35,048 bases of DNA from Streptosporangiaceae bacterium (lineage in GTDB: Bacteria > Actinomycetota > Actinomycetes > Streptosporangiales > Streptosporangiaceae), in the NCBI GenBank assembly GCA_030037785.1, contig JASHQA010000183.1:1-35048 (forward strand). Reading direction: 5' to 3'. Below the pieces are notes generated by a model, which was not told the origin of the DNA, ran no database searches, and saw only the letters and a list, made by a program, of their open reading frames with translations. This document shows positions 1 to 7,654 of the stretch, in pieces; the stretch's first letter is position 1, and each line of letters starts with the position of its first letter. Made by a program: the position numbers and the translations under genes.

Positions 1-1731
1 CTCGCAGACCAGGTAGAAGCGAGCCTGGCGACGGTGACCGACCTGCAAGAGCACACCGCTGCCGCCGCGAACCGCGTGACAACCGAGGGGAACGTGGCCG
101 GTCAACTCGCGGCCGTCCGCACGCCAGCCGAGCTCGGCGGCCTGGCCCAGCAGATCGCCGCTGCCGACGCGATGGTCGCGGCCGCGCGGCAGCGGCGTGA
201 CGAAGCCGCCAGCCTGGCCGATGACGCTGACCAGCACCGGGCCGCGCTGCCGGACAAGGCCGGCGTGCAGGAGCAGCTGCGCATGCACGCGCTGGCGAGC
301 GAGCTGACCACGGATTCCGAACTGCAGGCCGCGGCGCTCGCGGACTGCCGCGAGCGCACGGCCAAGCTCGCGGCCGAGCTCAAGGCCGCCGACCTGGACG
401 CGGCTGCCGCCCAGCAGGCGGTCGAGACCGCGCGGCGAGCGCACGCCGCGGCCGGTCTCGCGCAGACCCTGCACGCCGGTGACGACTGCCCAGTCTGCCA
501 CCAGCGAGTGCAGGTCTTGCCTGCCCGCGACGAACCGGCCGACCTCGCCGCGGCCGCTGCCGCGCTCGATCGCGCCATGACGGCGCAGCGCATGGCCCGG
601 ACCGCGCACGCCGGAGCCGACAAGGCGGCAGCCGCGGCCGAATCCGAACTCGCCGCGACGCAGCGTCGGCTGGACAGCGCTGCGCGCGTCATGGCGGACG
701 TACCAGACGAGGCCGAGCTGACCCGGCAGCTCGAGGTGATCGTCGCCGCCGACGCGGCGGCGACGGCGGCGCGCACGCAGGCGGCGGCCCGGCAGAACGA
801 GCTGGTCGCGGCGGAACGGGTGCGCGACTCGCTGCGCGCCAGCGAACGGCAAGCGTGGACGGCGCTGCGCGCCGCGCGGGACACGCTGGTGGCGCTCGGC
901 GCACCGGCGGTGGACACCCAGGATCTCGCGGCCGCCTGGTCCGCGCTCACGACCTGGGCTGGCGGCGAGGCAGCACGCCGCCAGCGGGCACTGCCCGACC
1001 TGCAGGCCGTTGCCGCTGGGCTGCGGCAGCAGGTCGCCGACGCCAGCGCCGCGCTGATGCACCTGCTGGCGGCCCATGACGTCATCGCCGACCCGCTGAC
1101 GCGCGCGCCGGCCGCGGTCGCCGAGCAACGCGCCCGGTCCGAGGCCGCGCTGCAGCGCATCCGCGACGACCGCGCGCTGGCGGCCGGGCTTGACCGGCAG
1201 ATCGCCGCGCACCAGGAAGATGCACAGGTCGCCGCCATGCTGGGCAACCTGCTGCGGGCGAACTCGTTCGAGCGGTGGCTATGCAGCGAAGCGCTGGGCT
1301 CGCTGGTGCGGGAGGCGTCGGCAACGCTGCTCGAGCTGTCCGGCGGCCAGTACGAGCTGGACCGGGACGAGCGCAATGACCTCGTCGTCATCGATTACGC
1401 CGACGCCGGCACCCGGCGGCCGGTGCACACGCTGTCCGGCGGCGAGACCTTCCAGGCCGCACTGGCGCTGGCGCTAGCCCTCTCCCACCAGGTCATCGGG
1501 CTGTCGGCGGGCGTGCGCGAGCTGAACTCCATGTTCCTGGACGAGGGATTCGGCACCCTCGACAACGACACGCTGGAGACGGTTGCGAGCACGCTGGAGC
1601 GACTGGCGGCAGACTCAGACCGGATGGTGGGCGTCGTCACGCACGTGGCGGAGCTGGCCGACCGGGTGCCTGTGCGGTTCGTCGTCAGCCGGTCCGGCAC
1701 CACGTCGACGATCGTCAGGGAGCGCTCATGA
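1..1731 (+). CDS. sbcC: SbcC-like SMC-family exonuclease ATPase subunit, C-terminal part (5' partial)
   Basis: This is the C-terminal part of an SbcC/Rad50-type ATPase, the DNA end-processing partner of the SbcD nuclease. The frame is open from base 1 with no stop, so the gene runs off the left edge and the GTG at 34 is internal. Visible in order are Ala/Glu/Arg-rich coiled coil, a zinc-hook motif DDCPVC (nt 481-498), returning coiled coil, the ABC signature LSGGETF (about nt 1432-1452), the Walker B and D-loop stretch MFLDEGFGTLDND, and a switch-like VTHVAEL. Walker A and the N-terminal lobe lie outside the window. The stop overlaps the next gene as ATGA, implying translational coupling. SbcD would be expected upstream but cannot be seen. 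The family call is firm; the exact subfamily is not. Confidence 0.9.
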   Translation, partial: LADQVEASLATVTDLQEHTAAAANRVTTEGNVAGQLAAVRTPAELGGLAQQIAAADAMVAAARQRRDEAASLADDADQHRAALPDKAGVQEQLRMHALASELTTDSELQAAALADCRERTAKLAAELKAADLDAAAAQQAVETARRAHAAAGLAQTLHAGDDCPVCHQRVQVLPARDEPADLAAAAAALDRAMTAQRMARTAHAGADKAAAAAESELAATQRRLDSAARVMADVPDEAELTRQLEVIVAADAAATAARTQAAARQNELVAAERVRDSLRASERQAWTALRAARDTLVALGAPAVDTQDLAAAWSALTTWAGGEAARRQRALPDLQAVAAGLRQQVADASAALMHLLAAHDVIADPLTRAPAAVAEQRARSEAALQRIRDDRALAAGLDRQIAAHQEDAQVAAMLGNLLRANSFERWLCSEALGSLVREASATLLELSGGQYELDRDERNDLVVIDYADAGTRRPVHTLSGGETFQAALALALALSHQVIGLSAGVRELNSMFLDEGFGTLDNDTLETVASTLERLAADSDRMVGVVTHVAELADRVPVRFVVSRSGTTSTIVRERS

Positions 1732-2705
1732 CGTCGGCTGCCGCCGCCGCACGGCCGGTGTCGTTCTCCGTGGACCCGTGGGACCCGAGCTACGGGATGG
1801 CGCTGCACGAGGAGCTCACCGGCGACCCGCAGCACGAGTCGACCGCGGAGCTGAAGCTGGCCCTGGAGGTGCCCGTCGACCGCTGGCGGCCGATGACCGC
1901 CGACCCCGGCGACCCCGTTCCCGGCATGGTTGAGTTTCTCGACGGCGTGCGCCGGATCGACGCGCGCGTGTGGGTGCACGGTCAGGATCCGCAGCCGCTG
2001 CCCGGCATCGCCGCGTCCTACGCGGCTGGCCTGGTCTGCCTGGGCGGCAACGCGCGGATCGCGGACGTGAGCGTGGAACGCGGGTTGTTCACGGCGGCCG
2101 CCGAGGCCGCCGACATCGACAGCCGGCACGCACGCTACGTCGCCCGGCGGGCGGCCGGGTCGGCGCCGGACCAGCTGTCGCTGGCATTGCAGCAGCACCT
2201 GAGCGAGGCCGAGGTGCGGCTCGCACTGCTGTTCCGGGCGGGCCAGCCCGATGCCGGCGACGTGCTGTTCGTCGACGGGCCGCTGCGCGGCCGTACGCAC
2301 CTGGCCCGCACGATCGGCTACGTGAAGACGCACCACACCACCTACCTGCCGCCGGAGCAGGCCGCGGTCGTCGGCATGCTCCGGCCGGGCCAGCGGACAC
2401 CGGCGTTCACGATGGGCACGTCCTGGCGCCGGAACTCCTGGTACCTCCGGCTGCCTGGCGCCGGCGACGCTCCGTGGGCCGGGGTGGTGCGCCTGGAGTG
2501 CTCGGCGGACCTGCCGCTGCCGGAGGTGCGGCGGCTCGCCGACCTGAGTGCGCGGCTGCTGCCGCCGCTCGCCAGCTCCCGGCACAAGGACCCGCGGGCT
2601 CCGCAGAACCTGGTCCCCATCGGCGGACTGGAGCGTGAGCTACGGCGCCGCCTCGGTGACCAGCAGTTGCTGTACCGCTCCCTGTCCGCCGCAGCGCTGG
2701 CCTAG
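1728..2705 (+). CDS. NurA-domain nuclease-like protein
   Basis: This 325-residue protein resembles the NurA 5'-3' nuclease family, which works with HerA-type translocases in end resection in archaea and some bacteria. Acidic motifs fit the family: FLDGVRRID (Asp about 72) matches the first metal-binding Asp region, and LFVDGPLRG (Asp about 183) the second. These are followed by a conserved-looking GYVKTHHTTYLP and a C-terminal DPRAPQNLVPIGGLE. The ATG overlaps the stop of the SbcC-like gene by 4 nt (ATGA), so the two products are probably made together. No signal peptide or membrane segment is seen. The NurA assignment rests on motif resemblance, and catalytic activity is inferred. It converges on the histidine kinase gene with a 24-nt gap. 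Confidence 0.7.
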   Translation: MTSAAAAARPVSFSVDPWDPSYGMALHEELTGDPQHESTAELKLALEVPVDRWRPMTADPGDPVPGMVEFLDGVRRIDARVWVHGQDPQPLPGIAASYAAGLVCLGGNARIADVSVERGLFTAAAEAADIDSRHARYVARRAAGSAPDQLSLALQQHLSEAEVRLALLFRAGQPDAGDVLFVDGPLRGRTHLARTIGYVKTHHTTYLPPEQAAVVGMLRPGQRTPAFTMGTSWRRNSWYLRLPGAGDAPWAGVVRLECSADLPLPEVRRLADLSARLLPPLASSRHKDPRAPQNLVPIGGLERELRRRLGDQQLLYRSLSAAALA

Positions 2706-2729
2706 CCTTCTCGCCGCCGGGGGCGGGCG

Positions 2730-4973
2730 CTAGCTGCTCTCGTCCGCCGGAGCCGCACCGGAGGTGGTGCCCGGCTCGGACGGTGGCTGGGCTGGCCGGA
2801 TCCGCCGCGGCAGCGGCGCTGGTGCGCCGGGATCGCTGGCTCTGCGGGGCTCGCCGGCACCGCGGGGCTCGTCCGCCGGGACGCCCGGCGGTTCGGGGGC
2901 CGACGTCCGGACGGGTTGAGTCGCGGTGAGCCAGTGCCACGGCGCGGCACTGTCCGCCCGGCCGGGCGGGGCCAGCGAACCGGAGCTCGGCGACGGCACG
3001 ACTGGCGCGGGCATCCGGTCGTCGATGCGCGGCAGGCTGCCGTCGACGATCGTGTCCGTCACCTCGCCCGCGACCAGGATGGCGTGCGGAAGCAGCACGA
3101 TCGCGGTCGTCCCGCCGCCGATCGGCGAGCCGCGGAGACTCACCGTGATCGCATGCCGGACGGCGAGTCGAGCGACAACCAGCAGCCCAAGCCCGTCACC
3201 GACCGCCAGGCCGATCTCGGGCGGGTCCGTGAGCAGCGCGTTCGCGCGCTCGAGATCCGCTTCGGCGAAGCCGGGCCCGTGGTCCTCCACCTCGACCACC
3301 AGGCCACGTCCGGCTCGGCCGGTACGTACGGTAACCTCGGCCAGCTGCGGTGTGTGTCGCACGGCGTTCTCCACCAGCTCAGCGATCAAGTGCCGGACGT
3401 CGGCCACGGCGTCGGCCGTCACCGCGTCCAGAGCATCGCCGACCACGCTGACCCGCGACCCGTCGTCTACGTCGGACGCCGCCGCGCGGATCAGGTCGCC
3501 AACCGGCAGCGGTGCCTGCTCACTGCGGGCCAGCGAGCCGCCCGAGAGCACGAGCAACCCATCGGCGTGCCGCCGCATCCGCGCGCTGAGCTGGCTGACG
3601 GCCACCAGTCCCGCCAGCGTCTGCGGATCGCTCGTGCCGCTCTCGATCACTTCGAGCATCGTGAGCTGGCGATACGCCAGGGCGTGGCTGCGCAGCCCGA
3701 GGTTGCGCAGGAACTGGCTCGCTCCGCTGCGGAGCTGGTCCTGCGCTGCTACCGTCTGCCGCGCGAGCTGCTGCGCCGCGACGAGGGCGGCACTGGCCGT
3801 GGCGAGTTCCGTGATGCGGCCGGCCGGCCCGGGTACTGGCACCGCCGGCCCGTCGCCGGCACCCGCCACGCTCTTCGGCCCGGCGAGCCGCGGCGGCCGC
3901 TGGTCCTCCACCGTCAGCGCCACGGCCGTCAGCCCGGTGACCGCGCTGGTGATCCGCCACCAGAGGTAGATCGCCAGGACGATCGATGCCAGGACCGCCA
4001 CCAGGCCGAGGCCGGCTATCAGCGTGGCCACCAGCGTCGCCGTGCCGCTCGCCTGTGCTGCCAGGCTGGCCAGACCGGCGGCGTTCTGGCGCTGCGCGGC
4101 CAGGTAGCCGGTGCTCAGCGCCGAGGCGCTGCTCGCAACCGCGGGTGCGTCGACCGGCACGAGGTCGACGTCGCCGACAACCGCCGCGATCTGAGCTTCG
4201 ACGGTGCCGACGGCTCGGTAAGCGGCCGAGTTCCTGACCCGCAGGTAGCCGGAGCCCAGGCGTGGGTCGAGCACGGTGAGCGCGCTGTTGATCATCAGTC
4301 GTGCCCCGGCGCCGTCCTGCGCGAACAGCACTCGCTCCGGGGTACTCATCGCACCGCCAGCAGCGGCGGCGCCCGCAGCGAGCGCGATCTCGCCGCGCGC
4401 GAGGTCTACGCCACTGTCGGCCTCGACAGTCGCCGCGGCTTGCCGAGACAGCGACGCGTCGTCGACGACGAGCAGGCGCGCGTCGAAGCCATCGACAGCG
4501 GTGAGGATGGCGCCATAGGCCCGGACGGCAGCCAGCGCGGTTAGCTGGCCACCTTGCGCACCCGCCCGCAGCGCGGCGCGGCCGGCCAGCAGCGACTCGA
4601 GCGCGTGCAGCGCCGGCCGAGCGGCCGACGGGATCACTGGCTGGTCGGCGTGCGCCGCGGCAAGAAAGGCCGTCGCAGCCCGGTCGGTGACGCGGAACCG
4701 CGCCAGCAGCGGGGCGACCGGAGCGGGGCGACCGGCGCTGAGCCAGGTAACCACCTGCAGTTGCTCGGCCGCGAGCGCGGCGCGGAGTGGCTGAACCGGA
4801 CCCGAATACAGCCGGTCAACCGCGGTGAAGTCGTGGTCGGCAGCGGCACGCGACATCGTGACGCCGGTACCGAACCCCCACAACGCAAGCAAGCACACGA
4901 GAGGGACGACGAGGCCTAACGCGAGGAGAGCGCGGATCGACCGCTGACGCGACCAACGCGCGCGCGCTGGCAT
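2730..4973 (-). CDS. NIT-domain sensor histidine kinase, phosphoacceptor His possibly missing
   Basis: This 747-residue membrane sensor kinase starts at ATG 4973, preceded by GGAGGGAG at good spacing; the track start at 5060 lacks this support. A first membrane helix (RALLALGLVVPLVCLLALWG) leads into an extracytoplasmic domain of the nitrate/nitrite-sensing (NIT) type. A second helix lies near residue 320-345 (LVATLIAGLGLVAVLASIV). Then come a HAMP-like linker, a dimerisation region, and an HATPase_c domain with N box ELVENAVRH, G1 EDHGPGF and G2 VGDGLGLLV. The tail is a long Pro-rich disordered region. In related actinobacterial kinases the helix reads LDHLATRMRR; here it is VSQLSARMRR, so that His is absent. 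No response regulator or conservon gene (roadblock, DUF742, GTPase) adjoins it. The ligand is unknown. Confidence 0.88.
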   Translation of the reverse strand: MPARARWSRQRSIRALLALGLVVPLVCLLALWGFGTGVTMSRAAADHDFTAVDRLYSGPVQPLRAALAAEQLQVVTWLSAGRPAPVAPLLARFRVTDRAATAFLAAAHADQPVIPSAARPALHALESLLAGRAALRAGAQGGQLTALAAVRAYGAILTAVDGFDARLLVVDDASLSRQAAATVEADSGVDLARGEIALAAGAAAAGGAMSTPERVLFAQDGAGARLMINSALTVLDPRLGSGYLRVRNSAAYRAVGTVEAQIAAVVGDVDLVPVDAPAVASSASALSTGYLAAQRQNAAGLASLAAQASGTATLVATLIAGLGLVAVLASIVLAIYLWWRITSAVTGLTAVALTVEDQRPPRLAGPKSVAGAGDGPAVPVPGPAGRITELATASAALVAAQQLARQTVAAQDQLRSGASQFLRNLGLRSHALAYRQLTMLEVIESGTSDPQTLAGLVAVSQLSARMRRHADGLLVLSGGSLARSEQAPLPVGDLIRAAASDVDDGSRVSVVGDALDAVTADAVADVRHLIAELVENAVRHTPQLAEVTVRTGRAGRGLVVEVEDHGPGFAEADLERANALLTDPPEIGLAVGDGLGLLVVARLAVRHAITVSLRGSPIGGGTTAIVLLPHAILVAGEVTDTIVDGSLPRIDDRMPAPVVPSPSSGSLAPPGRADSAAPWHWLTATQPVRTSAPEPPGVPADEPRGAGEPRRASDPGAPAPLPRRIRPAQPPSEPGTTSGAAPADESS

Positions 4974-5039
4974 GGGTCTCCCTCCGTGGCCGCTCGGCCC
5001 CGGCTGCAGTCCGCGCACCCGGCGCGCCCGGCCAAAACT

Positions 5040-5051
5040 GCGAAGTTTCGC
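5040..5051. promoter_or_regulatory. Dyad GCGAAGTTTCGC upstream of the kinase gene
   Basis: A 12-bp inverted repeat (5-bp arms GCGAA/TTCGC around GT) overlaps a second dyad, AAACT-N4-AGTTT, at 5035-5048. It lies about 65 nt upstream of the kinase start in an otherwise gene-free stretch (4974-5128). It could be an operator for the kinase, but short GC-rich dyads occur by chance and no partner site was found. Confidence 0.25.
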
Positions 5052-5128
5052 GCAGCTCATTTAACACCGGCATCCCCTGCAGACTTCGGCTAATTGCGGC
5101 AAGAGGCCGCCCGCGAGCCAGCGGGCCG

Positions 5129-6130
5129 TCAGCCAGCGGTCGACCCCGCCCTGGCCGTGCCGCGTTCCAGGATCTGCGCAGCGCCCCGGATCACGCAGCG
5201 CAGCGGATCATCAACGACCGTCGTGGCGATGTCGGCGTCGGCCTCGATCCGGTAGGCGAGGCCGGGCAGCAGCGCGCCACCGCCGGAGAGCCGGATCTTG
5301 CTGCGGACCACTTCCTCGGCGAGGTTGGGCGGCATGTCGGACAGCATCTCGCGCACGGTCGCGGTGATCGACGCGACGGCCGGTTCGATGGCCGCCGCCA
5401 CCAGTCGCGCGGACACGCGCTCGCTCCGGGGCGTGCGCCCGGCCGCGTCGATGCCGACCGTCTCCGCCTCGGTGAGCTCGCCGGCCGCGAGCCCGAGCGT
5501 CATCTTCAGGTTGCGCGCCGCATTCCGGCCGATGAGCAGGCCATGCTCGCTCTTGACCGCCCTGGCGACGGCGTCGTCCATGGCGTCGCCGCCGAGTCGG
5601 AGCGAGCGCGCTCGCACGAGATGGCCGCCAGCGAGCACCGCGATGTCCGTGGTCCCGCCGCCGATGTCCACGACGAACGCGCCCGAACCCGCCAGCAGCT
5701 CAAAGCCCGAGCCCGCCGCCGCAGCCACCGGCTCCTCGACCAGGCGGACCGCACACCGCGGCCGCAGCGCTGCGACCGCGGCCACCACCGAGCGCTGTTC
5801 CACCACCGTGGCTTCGACCGGCAGGCACACGATCGCCACGGGCCTGGCCAGCCGCCTACTCAGCCGGGCCCGGCGCACGAACACCTGCAGGATCGCCACG
5901 GTCGCGTCGAGATCCGCGATGACGCCGGCCCGCAGCGGGTGCACGACGTCGATGCCGTGCGGCTCCTTACCGGTGAGCGCGTCCGCAGCCTGCCCCACGG
6001 ACACGACCTCGCCGGTTTCGCGGCTGATTGCGATGGCCGTCGGCTCGTCGATGACGATGCCGCGGCCCGCGACGTACACGAGCGTGTTCACCGTGCCGAG
6101 ATCGATCGCCACACCCGACCGAAGCCGCAT
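5129..6130 (-). CDS. MreB/Mbl-like bacterial actin (solo)
   Basis: This 333-residue protein belongs to the MreB family of actin-fold ATPases that organise cell-wall or spore-wall synthesis at the inner membrane face. The phosphate-1 motif AIDLGTVNTLVYV is at the N-terminus, the phosphate-2 motif VVDIGGGTTDIAV is near residue 155, and the adenosine motif LSGGGALLPGL is near residue 285. Length matches the family. The ATG at 6130 follows GAGGGA at a suitable distance. It is not followed by mreC or mreD, so it is more like the isolated Mbl or short MreB-like paralogues of sporulating actinomycetes than the core elongation operon; this is inference from context. The upstream gap 6131-6293 carries no other gene. 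Confidence 0.88.
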   Translation of the reverse strand: MRLRSGVAIDLGTVNTLVYVAGRGIVIDEPTAIAISRETGEVVSVGQAADALTGKEPHGIDVVHPLRAGVIADLDATVAILQVFVRRARLSRRLARPVAIVCLPVEATVVEQRSVVAAVAALRPRCAVRLVEEPVAAAAGSGFELLAGSGAFVVDIGGGTTDIAVLAGGHLVRARSLRLGGDAMDDAVARAVKSEHGLLIGRNAARNLKMTLGLAAGELTEAETVGIDAAGRTPRSERVSARLVAAAIEPAVASITATVREMLSDMPPNLAEEVVRSKIRLSGGGALLPGLAYRIEADADIATTVVDDPLRCVIRGAAQILERGTARAGSTAG

Positions 6131-6293
6131 CGTCTGTCCCTCGCCGGTTAGCTTCTCCCGCTATCAGTATGAAGCGCTTGGTTTCCTCGCGTCGCTGCGA
6201 CGTGCCCACCCCGCCGACCCGGCACCAAGCCGCCGCAGCAGGACGCCCGCCCGCGCCGTCGCGCGAGCGCAGCTTACCGGGCGAAAGCCGGGC

Positions 6294-7577
6294 TCAGGCC
6301 AGCTCGGCGTCCAGCGCCGCGGTCAGCACGGCAGCGATCTGGTGCAGCTCCTCGGCCGTGATCACGAACGGCGGCGAGAGCTGGAGCGCCGCGCCGCGCA
6401 GCAGCCGCGTGATGACACCCCGGCTGCGCGCAGCGGCCACGACCCTGGCCCCGAGGCCGGGGTCGGCCGCACGCGCCGCCGCGGATATCTCGACGGCGGC
6501 GAGCAGGCCGGCTCCGGTGCGCACCTCGCTGACGGCCTGGTGGTCCGCGAGCGGCGCGAGCGCTCCGGCCAGGACCCGCTCGAGGTCCCTGACCCTGGGC
6601 ACCAGCCGCTCGCCCTCGATGATGTCGAGGTTCGCCAGGCCGACCGCACACGCAGCCGGGTGGGCCGTGTAGGTGTAGCCGTGGCGGAACACCTCAGTCG
6701 AGCCGGGCCGCCAGAACGGCTCGGCAACCCGCGGGCCGACGACGACCGCGCCCAGCGGCAGATACCCGGACGTCAGACCCTTCGCGACGGTCATCATGTC
6801 CGGCTCAAGCCCGTACCGCACGCTGCCGAACCACTCGCCGGTCCGGCCGAAACCGGTGATCACCTCGTCGGCGACGAACAGCACGTCGTTGTCCCGGCAG
6901 ATCTGCTGAACCTCGGCAAGATAGCCATCGGGCGGGAAGTACACGCCGCCCGCGCCGACGACCGGCTCGCAGAAGAACGCGCCGACCCGGTCCGGACCCG
7001 CCTGCTCGATGACCTTGGCGAGCGCCGCCGCGTCGTCCCACGGCACGTGCTCGACGAGGGTGACGAGCGGCCCGAACGGGTCGGTGAACGCCGGGATGCC
7101 GCCGAGCGACGTACCGTAGGCGTTCATGCCGTGATAGGCGTGCGAGCGGGCAACGATGATCTGCTTGCCTGGCCGCCCCACCGCATTCCAGTACGCGCGC
7201 GCGAGCTTGGCGGCGCTGTCGACGGCGTCCGATCCGCCGCCAGGAGTGAAGAACACCTTCGCGTCGGGCATGGGCACCAGTGCCGACACGCGCCGCGCGA
7301 GCGCCTCGGCCGGCTCGCTGGAGAACACCTCGTATGCCTGGAAGCACGCGAGCTCGCGCATCTGGGCTGCGGCAGCCTCGGCGAGCTCGGCACGGCCGTA
7401 GCCGACGTTGACGTACCAGAGACTGGCAAGGGCATCCAGATACGACCGGCCGGATGCGTCGTAGATCGTCGACCCCTCGCCCCGGACCATGGTCACGGTG
7501 TGGCCGGGCACGCTCGCCATCGTGGCGAACGGGTGCCACAGCACGGTCTGCACGCCCGCCCTGTCAGTTTCCGACAT
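6294..7577 (-). CDS. Class III PLP-dependent aminotransferase
   Basis: This is a 427-residue fold-type I, class III (omega) aminotransferase. The PLP-binding Asp lies in VADEVITGFGRTG (Asp 237) and the Schiff-base Lys in VAKGLTSGY (Lys 266). The N-terminal LWHPFATM and SLWYVNVGYGR stretches are typical of omega-amino acid/amine:pyruvate transaminases. The start at 7577 is preferred over the track start at 7610 because GAAGGGA precedes it by about 8 nt and the extra 11 residues show no family resemblance. The substrate cannot be read from sequence; beta-alanine, putrescine or other omega-amino donors are possible. It is probably transcribed separately from mreB (163-nt gap). Confidence 0.88.
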   Translation of the reverse strand: MSETDRAGVQTVLWHPFATMASVPGHTVTMVRGEGSTIYDASGRSYLDALASLWYVNVGYGRAELAEAAAAQMRELACFQAYEVFSSEPAEALARRVSALVPMPDAKVFFTPGGGSDAVDSAAKLARAYWNAVGRPGKQIIVARSHAYHGMNAYGTSLGGIPAFTDPFGPLVTLVEHVPWDDAAALAKVIEQAGPDRVGAFFCEPVVGAGGVYFPPDGYLAEVQQICRDNDVLFVADEVITGFGRTGEWFGSVRYGLEPDMMTVAKGLTSGYLPLGAVVVGPRVAEPFWRPGSTEVFRHGYTYTAHPAACAVGLANLDIIEGERLVPRVRDLERVLAGALAPLADHQAVSEVRTGAGLLAAVEISAAARAADPGLGARVVAAARSRGVITRLLRGAALQLSPPFVITAEELHQIAAVLTAALDAELA

Positions 7578-7654
7578 CTGAGAAGTCCCTTCGGCCGATG
7601 CTCCGCGCACAATCTATCGGTGCCCTGCAGCCACACCGAGCGCTGCCTCGGCCC

